Assembly: GCF_000619925.1 (NCBI RefSeq)
Contig: NZ_JHVB01000009.1
Span: 1-64,000 of the forward strand
Direction of reading: 5' to 3'
Origin: Treponema sp. C6A8
Lineage (GTDB): Bacteria; Spirochaetota; Spirochaetia; Treponematales; Treponemataceae
DNA length: 64,000 nucleotides
Below are positions 56,866 to 64,000 of this stretch, piece by piece. The notes beneath the pieces are model-generated. The model did not search any database. It was not told the origin of the DNA and saw only the letters and a list, made by a program, of their open reading frames with translations. The translations under genes were made by a program, and so were the position numbers. The first letter of the stretch is position 1. The number at the start of each line of letters is the position of its first letter.

Positions 56866-58209
56866 TTACCGAGTGATATCTCTGAGCCAGCCTTTTTTAA
56901 AGTAATGAATTACGCTTGGCGGCATTTTAACGAACTCATCCAGGAAGAGGATGAAGTATACGGTGAGAGGCGGAAGCTTGAGCACGAATGCGCAGATAAG
57001 GCCGACAGGAACGGCAACGCCCCACATAAAGCAGGCATCCAGGATAAAACCGAACTTTGAATCGCCGCCGGCACGGAAGATTCCGCAAATCAAAACGGTG
57101 TTAATTGTTGCACCGACTATCGAGTAAGAGTTGATGAACAAAAGAATGTTTCTGTAATGAGCGGCAGTTTCGGAAAGATGTGCGAGAAGAGGCATAATCG
57201 GGTACATACAGATCATGGCAAGGCCCCCTAAAAGCCCCGCAGCAATCGTACTTCGCACAAGGCGGGAACCGTTACGTTCGGCAAGGGCCATGTCGCCGGC
57301 ACCGATTGTTTTACCCAGAAGAATTGCTCCACCGTAAGCCATACCAAAGCAGATAATTGTCGCAAGGTTTCGGACAACGTTTACAACGGAATTTGCGGCA
57401 ACAATATCTTCGCCAAGATGTCCAAGAATTACCGAATACATTGAAAAAGCGGCTCCCCAGACAAGCTCGTTTCCAAGAGCAGGCAGCGAATACTTAAAAA
57501 AGTCGTGGGTGAGTTCCTTACTGCGGCGGAAAAGCACTGTCATTGTAAGGCGAAGTTCCTGCTGGCGGGCAGCATAAACAAGACAGATAGCAAGTTCAAG
57601 CGCGCGGGAAATTGAAGTTGCAATTCCAACGCCCATAATTCCAAGCTTTGGAACGCCGAAAAGTCCGTAAATGAAAAAGGCGTTCAGAAAAACATTGGTT
57701 CCAAGAGCAATAAAAGTAAGCGCTGTGGCGATTTTAACTTTTTCTACGCTTTTGAAGGTGGCGCAGAAGGTCTGTGTTATGGACATGAAAATATAGGAGA
57801 AGCCAACCACGCGAAGGTATATGACGCCAGTTTCAATCAGGTTAGGATCAGAAGTAAAAATCTTCATTAAAAAATGGGGCGTAAACATGGCAGCCAGACC
57901 AAAAACTACGCCGACAGTCAAAGAAATTCTCAGGGCAATTCCTGTAAGGGTTCGGATTGAATCAAGATCCTTTTTTCCCCAGTACTGGGCGCAGAGCATT
58001 CCTAGTCCAGAAGAAAGGCCGACTGTAATCATAAAGAGGATAAAAACAATCTGTCCGGCCAGGGAACTTGCGGCAATTGCAGTCTGTCCGACAGAGCCCA
58101 GCATGATTACGTCCACGGAACTTACGGCAGCGGAGATAAGGTTTTGAATCGCAATCGGCGCAACAATTCTTGCCAGCGACTTATAAAAATCTTTTGCTTC
58201 TGTATTCAT
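56866..58209 (-). CDS. MATE family efflux transporter
   Basis: 447 residues (455 if the upstream ATG at 58233 is used) with twelve membrane helices in two similar halves: ARIVAPIAIQNLISAAVSSV then DVIMLGSVGQTAIAASSLAG, and ALGNELVWGAAFSMYSVILG in the second half. The family exports drugs or metabolites by Na or H exchange. The start at 58209 (MNTEAKDFYKSLARI) follows AAAGGG; the alternative lacks a ribosome site but has AT-rich promoter-like sequence close by, so the choice is open. It is divergent from the glycosyltransferase gene and ends inside a family E element. Confidence 0.9.
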   Translation of the reverse strand: MNTEAKDFYKSLARIVAPIAIQNLISAAVSSVDVIMLGSVGQTAIAASSLAGQIVFILFMITVGLSSGLGMLCAQYWGKKDLDSIRTLTGIALRISLTVGVVFGLAAMFTPHFLMKIFTSDPNLIETGVIYLRVVGFSYIFMSITQTFCATFKSVEKVKIATALTFIALGTNVFLNAFFIYGLFGVPKLGIMGVGIATSISRALELAICLVYAARQQELRLTMTVLFRRSKELTHDFFKYSLPALGNELVWGAAFSMYSVILGHLGEDIVAANSVVNVVRNLATIICFGMAYGGAILLGKTIGAGDMALAERNGSRLVRSTIAAGLLGGLAMICMYPIMPLLAHLSETAAHYRNILLFINSYSIVGATINTVLICGIFRAGGDSKFGFILDACFMWGVAVPVGLICAFVLKLPPLTVYFILFLDEFVKMPPSVIHYFKKGWLRDITR

Positions 58210-58240
58210 AAATATGATACCCTTTTTCTTCATTTTGATG

Positions 58241-58246
58241 TAAAAT
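58241..58246 (+). promoter_or_regulatory. -10 box upstream of the GT4 gene
   Basis: TAAAAT ends 7 nt before ATG 58254; no ribosome site and no good -35. Confidence 0.4.
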
Positions 58247-58253
58247 TAAAGTT

Positions 58254-59471
58254 ATGACAATTGCTTTATTTTCAGACAGTTATTTACCCACAAAGTCAGG
58301 TATCGTTACAGTGGTTGTTCAGCTGAGAGAGCAGCTTATCAAAATGGGTCACCGCGTAATTCTGGTGACAGTAAACACTACAGAAGAATATTCTACAGAT
58401 GACCCGGATATTTACCGCGTTCATTCGGTTCCGCTTGGACTTGGCACGGATCAGTTTCTGGCCCTTCCGGCAATGCATCCTCTTGTTCATTATTTGAAAG
58501 CGCAGAATGTAGAAATCATTCACTGCCATACTGAATTCGGAGTTGGAAAGGCTGGCCTGCGCGCTGCCCGCATCCTTAAAATTCCTGCAATCTGTACAAC
58601 TCACACAATGTGGGTTGATTTCTATAAATACTATCTTCCTCATGTTCAGAAAATTATGCGTCCTTCCATGGTCGTAGGTTTTATGAATCACTTTTACAAG
58701 AAATTCCACGCCCTTATCGGTGTTTCTGTAAAAGCCAGAAATTACTACAAGCAGCCGGATATGATTCCTCAGGTGCCGTCAGTAATTATCCCGAATTCAA
58801 TCGACAGCTCAAAGTTTATGGCAGAGCACGCAAGTGAAGAAGAAAAACTGGCCCTCCGCACACAGCTTGGCATTGAAAAAGACGACATTATGCTTTTGTT
58901 TGTCGGCCGCGTGGGAGAAGAAAAGCGCGTAATCGAACTTGTAAAGGTTTTCCAGCACGTAACGGCAAAAAATCCTAATATCAAGGCTGTGATTGTCGGA
59001 TACGGCCCTGCCTACGAAGAGCTTGTTTACGCAGCCCGCAATGAAATCTTAGAGAAAAAAATCATCTTTACAGGCTTTGTTGACTGGCAGAAGGTTCACA
59101 CCTACTACGAAACTGCAAATATTTTTGTTACCTGCTCGCTTTCTGAAATGCATTCCATGACAATTCTTGAAGCCCAGATGACAGGCCTTCCTCTTGTTCT
59201 CCGCCGCGACGACAGCTATCTTGATTCAGTTTACCAGGGACAAAACGGCTACCTTTGCGACAACGAGCGCGAAATGGAAAAGCACATCCTTGAACTTGCA
59301 AAAGACAAGCACAAGCGGGAACAGTTTTCACGCAGAAGCCTTGATATAACCAAAAAGTTTACTATTGAAACTCACGTAAAAAAGACAATCAAAGTTTACG
59401 AAGAAGTCATTAAGGCTTATCCGAAAAAAATTGACGAAAACAAAGTGATGAAGATGCTCGAAAAAATCTAG
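58254..59471 (+). CDS. Glycosyltransferase family 4 (probably diacylglycerol glucosyltransferase type)
   Basis: 405-residue GT-B enzyme. The front domain starts IALFSDSYLPTKSGIVTVVV, as in 1,2-diacylglycerol 3-glucosyltransferases and PimB-like enzymes, with IIHCHTEFGVGKAGLRAARI and ICTTHTMWVDFYKYYLPH. The nucleotide-sugar domain has LLFVGRVGEEKRVIELVKVF and the EX7E motif SEMHSMTILEAQMTGLPLVL. It likely adds glucose to a membrane lipid; the acceptor is inferred from sequence style. No ribosome site; TAAAAT ends 7 nt before ATG. The radical SAM gene begins three bases after its stop codon. Confidence 0.85.
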   Translation: MTIALFSDSYLPTKSGIVTVVVQLREQLIKMGHRVILVTVNTTEEYSTDDPDIYRVHSVPLGLGTDQFLALPAMHPLVHYLKAQNVEIIHCHTEFGVGKAGLRAARILKIPAICTTHTMWVDFYKYYLPHVQKIMRPSMVVGFMNHFYKKFHALIGVSVKARNYYKQPDMIPQVPSVIIPNSIDSSKFMAEHASEEEKLALRTQLGIEKDDIMLLFVGRVGEEKRVIELVKVFQHVTAKNPNIKAVIVGYGPAYEELVYAARNEILEKKIIFTGFVDWQKVHTYYETANIFVTCSLSEMHSMTILEAQMTGLPLVLRRDDSYLDSVYQGQNGYLCDNEREMEKHILELAKDKHKREQFSRRSLDITKKFTIETHVKKTIKVYEEVIKAYPKKIDENKVMKMLEKI

Positions 59472-59474
59472 GTT

Positions 59475-61142
59475 ATGAAACCCTTAGTAATCTGCACCAC
59501 CCTTTTAGTAGAAAAATCTCCTCAGGCCCTGCCCCTTGGCGCCGCATGCATTGCTTCGGCAATTAAACAGAGCCAGCTTACCCGCGAACTCTGCGAAGTA
59601 AAGCTGACAGCCTTTTCCATGGAAGACAAGGTTTGCACAGCAGACTCAATTTATCGCATTTTAATAGAAGAAAAACCTGCGATTGTCTGCTTTTCGGTTT
59701 TCGTGTGGAACCGCCTGCTGCTGGAAGAAGTTTCTGAAAAACTGCGGGCAGAGGGCATAATCACAATTGCGGGCGGTCCCGAAATTACGGCTCACCCGGA
59801 AGTTTTTACAAGCTTTGACTACACCGTTTCCGGCGAGGGGGAAATTAAAGTTCCTGAACTTGTGGCAAAGCTGATAAGCGGGGCGGAAGATAAGACCAAG
59901 CCGGCCAAAGACGGCAATCCTCTATCATGTATCCTTACAACATCTCAAATCGACCTTGCAAGCCTCAGTTCCCCCTACCTGGACGGAACAATCGATCCTT
60001 CAGAATACGGCGGGGCCCTCTGGGAACTTGCCCGCGGCTGTCCCTTCAAATGCTCCTACTGTTACGAATCAAAGGGCTCAAAAACTGTCCGCCTTTTCCC
60101 AATGGAAAGAATCCGCGCCGAACTCGAACTTTTTGCCGCAAAAAAAATCCCTCAGGTTTTCGTGCTGGATCCAACCTACAATGCAAACAAGGAACGCGCC
60201 CTTCAAATCCTCAAGCTTATGGCGCAAAAAACACCCGATACCTTCTATTATTTTGAAGCCCGCGCCGAGTTCATCACACCGGAGCTTGCCCGCGCCTTTA
60301 CGAAAATCCCCTGCGCCGTGCAGATTGGCCTTCAGAGCGCAAATCCCGACGTACTCGCTCTGGTTCACCGCCCCTTCAACAAGAAGCAGTTCACAAAAAA
60401 TATCGCAATTCTCAACCGCGAAGGGGTAATTTTCGGTTTTGACCTGATTTACGGACTTCCCGGCGAAACCTTGCGGGGCTTTAAAGAGGGAATCGACTTT
60501 GCAATTTCCCTCTACCCTAACAATCTGGAGCTTTTCTGCCTTTCAGTGCTGCCCGGAACCGATCTTTTTGACCGCGCCGGCGACCTTCACCTGACTTTTG
60601 AGCCCCAACCGCCATACCACATCATCCACACAGATTTATTTTCAAAAGAAGATATTTCCCGCGCCGCATCGCTTTCCGCTGCCTGCGACCTTTTCTACAA
60701 TCAGGGCCGGGCCGTTCCCTGGTTCAACACAATCTGCCATGCTGCAAAAATCCGCCCTTCTCAGTTTTTCGCCCAGTTTGCAGACCATCTCAACGCCAGC
60801 AATTCAGGCGCCGCGGGAAACGGCCCCCTTCCAAATCTTACAAATCTGCAGCATCCCCAGATAGAAAAACTGCAGCTGGACTTTATAAAAAAACTCTTCG
60901 ACCGTGCCGGCCTTCAGCGCCTCTTCAGCGCGGCAAAAGACCTTATCAGTTTAAACGGCGCCCTGGCGCGTACCCAGGAAAGCGGCCGCCAGGAAACTCT
61001 CCGCCTCTCCTACAACGCCGAATACCTCTTCAGCGAATACGCCGGCGACCTCAAATTCTTCTGCCAGAACGTCAAACCCCAGCCCTGCAAAATCCAGACC
61101 TTCATGAACGGGCACCTAGCGGATTTCAGGGTTATAAAGTAA
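59475..61142 (+). CDS. B12-binding domain radical SAM protein
   Basis: 555 residues. A cobalamin-binding Rossmann domain covers about 1-150 (LPLGAACIASAIKQSQLTRE, IVCFSVFVWNR and IITIAGGPEITAHPEVF). The radical SAM domain has the cluster motif CPFKCSYC near residue 193, then FVLDPTYN, VQIGLQSANPDVLALVHRPF and FDLIYGLPGETLRGFKEGID. A C-terminal region of about 170 residues looks like DUF4080. These proteins do methylation or rearrangements on unknown substrates. It is richer in GC, with many GCC and CGC codons, than its neighbours. It follows the GT4 gene by three bases and is probably co-transcribed. Confidence 0.87.
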   Translation: MKPLVICTTLLVEKSPQALPLGAACIASAIKQSQLTRELCEVKLTAFSMEDKVCTADSIYRILIEEKPAIVCFSVFVWNRLLLEEVSEKLRAEGIITIAGGPEITAHPEVFTSFDYTVSGEGEIKVPELVAKLISGAEDKTKPAKDGNPLSCILTTSQIDLASLSSPYLDGTIDPSEYGGALWELARGCPFKCSYCYESKGSKTVRLFPMERIRAELELFAAKKIPQVFVLDPTYNANKERALQILKLMAQKTPDTFYYFEARAEFITPELARAFTKIPCAVQIGLQSANPDVLALVHRPFNKKQFTKNIAILNREGVIFGFDLIYGLPGETLRGFKEGIDFAISLYPNNLELFCLSVLPGTDLFDRAGDLHLTFEPQPPYHIIHTDLFSKEDISRAASLSAACDLFYNQGRAVPWFNTICHAAKIRPSQFFAQFADHLNASNSGAAGNGPLPNLTNLQHPQIEKLQLDFIKKLFDRAGLQRLFSAAKDLISLNGALARTQESGRQETLRLSYNAEYLFSEYAGDLKFFCQNVKPQPCKIQTFMNGHLADFRVIK

Positions 61143-61178
61143 AAATCACACCTTATTTTCACATCTGATGATTTTCTG

Positions 61179-61184
61179 TATAAT
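61179..61184 (+). promoter_or_regulatory. -10 box upstream of lysS
   Basis: TATAAT ends 8 nt before the ATG at 61193; no ribosome site. TTTTCA at 61156-61161 may be a weak -35. Confidence 0.55.
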
Positions 61185-61192
61185 AGAACGCT

Positions 61193-63400
61193 ATGAGTAA
61201 CAATAACGAAAATAATAAGAAAGACCCTTTACTTTGCCACTGGGCTGATCAGATGGCTGACAAAATTATTCGTGAAAAGGGTGATTTGGATTCTTACACC
61301 TGCGCGTCGGGAATTACACCTTCGGGAACAGTTCACCTTGGAAACTTCCGCGAAATTATTACTGTAGATCTGGTTGTACGCGCACTTCGCGACCGCGGCA
61401 AGAAGGTTCGCTTTATTTATTCATGGGATGATTATGACGTATTCCGCAAGGTTCCTGCAAACATGCCGAACCCGGAAATCCTTGAAAAATACCTTCGCTA
61501 TCCTATTACTGAAGTTCCTGATACAACTAAACGTAACGAAAACTACGCACGCCATCACGAGGTTGATATTGAACAGCAGCTTCCCCGCGTTGGTATTGCT
61601 CCGGAGTTCCTTTATCAGGCAAGCCGCTACCGTGCAAACCGCTATGCTGAAGGTATGCGCAAGGCTATGCAGAACCGAGACGTTATCAAGGCTTGTTTGA
61701 ACGAATACCGTGATGACGCTCACAAAATGAAGGACAGCGATGTTTACTGGCCAGTTGCTATTTTCTGCGGTAAATGTTCTAAAGATACTACTGAGATTAC
61801 CGGCTACGATGGAGAATACGGCATTTCTTACAAATGTGAATGCGGTAACTGCGAAACTGCTGATATCCGCACTTTTAAGGGTGCTAAGCTCGGCTGGCGT
61901 GTTGACTGGCCTATGCGCTGGAACGAAGAAAAAGTTGTATTCGAGCCGGGTGGAAAAGACCACATCAGCCCGGGCGGAAGCTACGACACAGCTAAACTTG
62001 TTTCTAAGAAAATTTACGGCTGGGACGCACCAATTACTATGCGTTACGACTTTGTAAACCTTAAGGGTGTTCCTGGAAAGATGTCTTCTTCTAAGGGTAA
62101 GGTTATTGCTTTGCCTGATGCTCTTGATGTTTATCAGGCTGAAGTTCTCCGCTACATTTTTGCGGGAACTCGTCCTAACACAGAATTTGCCATCAGTTTT
62201 GATATGGATGTTCTTAAGGTTTATGAGGACTACGACAAAACTGAACGCATTGTTTACGGAATTGACAAGGCTAAGAGCGAAGACCACTTTAACAAAGAAA
62301 AGCGCATTTACATGCTCAGCCAGATTGATGGAAAGATTCCTGAGACAATGCCTTACCAGATTACCTTCCGTATGCTGACAACCCTTCTTCAGATTTATTC
62401 TGGAGATGCTGATAAAGTTATTGCTTCTCTTGGTGATGTTAAACCTGAACAGGAAGAAAGACTTCGCCGCCGTATTGCATGTGCATGGTTCTGGATTAAA
62501 CATTCTGCTCCGGACTGTGCTCCTGAATTCTGCTTTGAACTCCGTTCTGAAGGAAGTAAAACAAAACTTTCTATTCAGATGGCAGACGCAATTAAGCGCG
62601 TAAAGGAGCAGGTTCTTCCAAAGCTTTCTTCATTCCAGACTGATAAGGAGTGTCAGGAAGCAATTTATGCTGTTGCAACTGAACTTGGACTTGACGCAAA
62701 GGCTTTGTTCACTGCTTTGTACCAGGCTTTGATTGCAAAAGAGCAGGGGCCTCGTCTTGGAAGCTTTATGAGAATTATCGGTCAGGAACGTCTTGAAAAA
62801 CTTTTGGGAAGTGTAGAAGGCGTAAGTGAAGAAGAGCTCAAAAAAGCTGCTTCAGAAAAGAAGCTTACTCCGGCAGAAATCGACAAGCTCCCGCTTGCAG
62901 AACGATTCAGCCGCCGTGTAATTCTTAAGGTCAGCAAAATTGAAAAAGTAGAGCAGCATCCGGGAGGAAGCTTCCTTTACATTCTGACTTTGAACTGCGG
63001 CGAAGAAGAGCCTCGCCAGATTGTAAGTTCAATTGTTAAGTTCTATAAGCCGGAAGAACTTTTGAACCGCAATATCGTTCTTGTTTACAACCTTAAGCCT
63101 GCAAACTTCCGCGGTGTACGCAGTAACGGTATGCTGCTTGCTGTAAGCGAAGGCGGAGCTGATGATCATGACACCTGCGAAGTTATTTTTGCTGATGATT
63201 TTGAAGTTGGAACAATTCTTGAACCGGAAGGATTTGATGTTCCAGCAGACGTTGCAGAAATGTGCTTTGTAAAACCAGAAAAGTTTGCTGAAATGTCTCT
63301 TTGTACAAAAGACGGTTTTGTAGAAATTGACGGCAAAAAGATTGGTGCTAACGGCAAATTTGTAAGCGTTGAAAAATATAAGAACGGCGCTATTCATTAA
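61193..63400 (+). CDS. lysS: Lysyl-tRNA synthetase, class I, with C-terminal tRNA-binding domain
   Basis: 735 residues. The class I Rossmann core has the HIGH-equivalent TPSGTVHLGNFRE near residue 42 and KMSSSKGKV at 296-304. It charges tRNA-Lys; spirochaetes are known to use this archaeal-type enzyme instead of the class II form. Core and anticodon domain take about 550 residues. From about 566 a second module follows (LAERFSRRVILKVSKIEKVE, GVRSNGMLLAVSEGG), an OB-fold tRNA-binding domain of the EMAPII/Trbp111 type, not part of the usual 500-550-residue class I enzyme. Zinc-type Cys pairs (CGKCSKD; CECGNC) lie near 194-225. It has no ribosome site, and a -10 box ends 8 nt before ATG. Confidence 0.95.
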   Translation: MSNNNENNKKDPLLCHWADQMADKIIREKGDLDSYTCASGITPSGTVHLGNFREIITVDLVVRALRDRGKKVRFIYSWDDYDVFRKVPANMPNPEILEKYLRYPITEVPDTTKRNENYARHHEVDIEQQLPRVGIAPEFLYQASRYRANRYAEGMRKAMQNRDVIKACLNEYRDDAHKMKDSDVYWPVAIFCGKCSKDTTEITGYDGEYGISYKCECGNCETADIRTFKGAKLGWRVDWPMRWNEEKVVFEPGGKDHISPGGSYDTAKLVSKKIYGWDAPITMRYDFVNLKGVPGKMSSSKGKVIALPDALDVYQAEVLRYIFAGTRPNTEFAISFDMDVLKVYEDYDKTERIVYGIDKAKSEDHFNKEKRIYMLSQIDGKIPETMPYQITFRMLTTLLQIYSGDADKVIASLGDVKPEQEERLRRRIACAWFWIKHSAPDCAPEFCFELRSEGSKTKLSIQMADAIKRVKEQVLPKLSSFQTDKECQEAIYAVATELGLDAKALFTALYQALIAKEQGPRLGSFMRIIGQERLEKLLGSVEGVSEEELKKAASEKKLTPAEIDKLPLAERFSRRVILKVSKIEKVEQHPGGSFLYILTLNCGEEEPRQIVSSIVKFYKPEELLNRNIVLVYNLKPANFRGVRSNGMLLAVSEGGADDHDTCEVIFADDFEVGTILEPEGFDVPADVAEMCFVKPEKFAEMSLCTKDGFVEIDGKKIGANGKFVSVEKYKNGAIH

Positions 63401-63403
63401 TAT

Positions 63404-63485
63404 TGCAAAGGTCGTAGTGCAAATTACAGTTTGCAGCGACACAAACCTTTGCTTAACATTTTGCTTTTAGCAAAATGTTGTGGCA
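63404..63485 (+). repeat. Family E two-hairpin element, copy 3
   Basis: Hairpin 1 GCAAAGGT (63404-63411) and ACCTTTGC (63445-63452), 33-nt loop. Hairpin 2 AACATTTTGC (63455-63464), loop TTTTA, GCAAAATGTT (63470-63479). Flanks GCTT and GTGGCA resemble the other copies. Every stem differs in sequence from copies 1 and 2 but is fully paired. It begins three bases after the lysS stop codon. Confidence 0.6.
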
Positions 63486-63506
63486 ATTTTTTCTAGCAAC
63501 CATAAC

Positions 63507-63537
63507 AAAAAGGGGAAGTTCTCAGCTTCCCCTTTTC
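63507..63537. terminator. Bidirectional terminator between lysS and the phosphorylase gene
   Basis: AAAAGGGGAAG (63508-63518) and CTTCCCCTTTT (63526-63536) around a seven-base loop. Confidence 0.88.
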
Positions 63538-63559
63538 TATTTAACCTTATAATTTTGGC

Positions 63560-64000
63560 TTACTTACCAGCGGCTTTATCCTGTTTAATCAGAATGCGCA
63601 GGGCCTCTACCGCGGTTTTAATGGCAAGCTCGGTGTCGTGGGCCTGCTTGTTTTCAAGGCCTTTTTTAGCGCGTTCCTGGTTGGCTACTACCAAGAAGCA
63701 GGAACCTACGCGAACGCGGAGGAAGCTTCCGGCTACGAAGAGGGCGGCACTTTCCATTTCGCTTGCAAGACAGCCCAAACGGAGCCAGGCTTCCCACTTA
63801 TTCTGAAGTTCATAACTTACCGGCATAATTTCCGGCTCGTGCTGACCAAAGAAAGAATCTTTACACTGAACAACTCCTGCGTGATTGCGGATTCCAAGAT
63901 TTTTTGCAGCCTGAACCAGGGCATTTGTAACGTCCAGATTTGGAACGGCAGGAAATTCAATCGGAGCAAACTCGCGGCTTGTTCCTTCCATACGGATAGC
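63560..64000 (-). CDS. Uridine phosphorylase family protein (partial, N-terminus beyond the window)
   Basis: The visible 3' part covers the C-terminal 146 or so residues of a nucleoside phosphorylase. The reading frame stays open to the window edge, and the sequence before the first Met ([21 protein letters not shown]) is conserved family sequence, so the gene starts outside. Segments [40 protein letters not shown] (the nucleoside ribose contact Met-Glu) and [17 protein letters not shown] match uridine phosphorylase, which splits uridine into uracil and ribose 1-phosphate. It converges on lysS with a shared terminator between them. Confidence 0.85.
   Translation of the reverse strand, partial: AIRMEGTSREFAPIEFPAVPNLDVTNALVQAAKNLGIRNHAGVVQCKDSFFGQHEPEIMPVSYELQNKWEAWLRLGCLASEMESAALFVAGSFLRVRVGSCFLVVANQERAKKGLENKQAHDTELAIKTAVEALRILIKQDKAAGK

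Noticed and set aside
61421..62503. 360-codon minus-strand frame inside lysS
   Set aside because: Antisense shadow of a conserved synthetase gene.
18047..63485. Calling the family E elements integron attC sites
   Set aside because: AAC...GTT ends and folding are suggestive, but the hairpins are adjacent rather than nested, the 3' GTTRRRY consensus fails, copies are far apart and no integrase gene is in the window.

Overview
The window looks like chromosome from a spirochaete, most likely a gut or rumen Treponema. This is inferred from gene content and was not tested by a search: a class I lysyl-tRNA synthetase, an LptC/LptA/LptB row, sensory proteins (MCP, two diguanylate cyclases), several treponeme-type hypothetical proteins, moderate GC with AT-rich spacers, and many short palindromic intergenic repeats. 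No phage, CRISPR array, rRNA or intact insertion sequence is visible. One tRNA (Ala, TGC) is present.

Layout. 1-4.4 kb is an AT-rich accessory stretch with a lipoprotein, an Rpn/PD-(D/E)XK nuclease, a 22-bp repeat array and a membrane protein. 4.5-11.3 kb holds a conserved hypothetical protein, guaA and a substrate-binding/permease/ATPase ABC operon of the tryptophan/tyrosine-type family. 11.3-12 kb holds tRNA-Ala and a cluster of intergenic elements, two of them ending in the tRNA 3' sequence. 12-24.8 kb holds an ECF-S-like membrane protein, a diguanylate cyclase, a beta-barrel-like protein, gpmI, a GDT1-type cation transporter, a SulP transporter, a second diguanylate cyclase, pgi and a PTS IIA protein. 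24.9-34.4 kb holds a lytic transglycosylase followed by a candidate small RNA, a Rex-family repressor with a Rex-like operator, serC, serA, an MCP, dCMP deaminase, YitT and RNase Y. From 45.4 down to 34.4 kb runs a minus-strand block: clpS-clpA, a XylFII/LytS/YesN-like sugar-sensing module with a second sugar-binding lipoprotein, three small hypothetical or ASCH genes, a beta-barrel-like protein and plsC. 45.4-48.2 kb is a plus-strand operon of a catalytically dead rhomboid-like protein with lptC-lptA-lptB. 48.2-64 kb holds an EAL-domain remnant, a secreted beta-helix protein, an acyl-CoA synthetase with a DTW protein, a GH3 hexosaminidase, trxB, DUF2147, MATE, a GT4 glycosyltransferase, a B12/radical SAM protein, class I lysS with an added tRNA-binding domain, and the 3' part of a uridine phosphorylase.

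The most interesting signal is at promoter level. About fourteen genes have no Shine-Dalgarno sequence, and a good -10 box ends only 6-9 nt before the start codon, so their mRNAs are probably leaderless. SD-led genes in the same window have the -10 box 27-67 nt upstream. Other notable signals are a 22-bp iteron-like array with an orientation switch, a two-hairpin dispersed repeat whose stems covary (one copy nested in another repeat), a tRNA-Ala tail present three times, and a structured 3'UTR with an exposed CCUCCU. Six families of dispersed intergenic elements are labelled A-F in the feature list. All coordinates, spacings and palindromes were read by eye.
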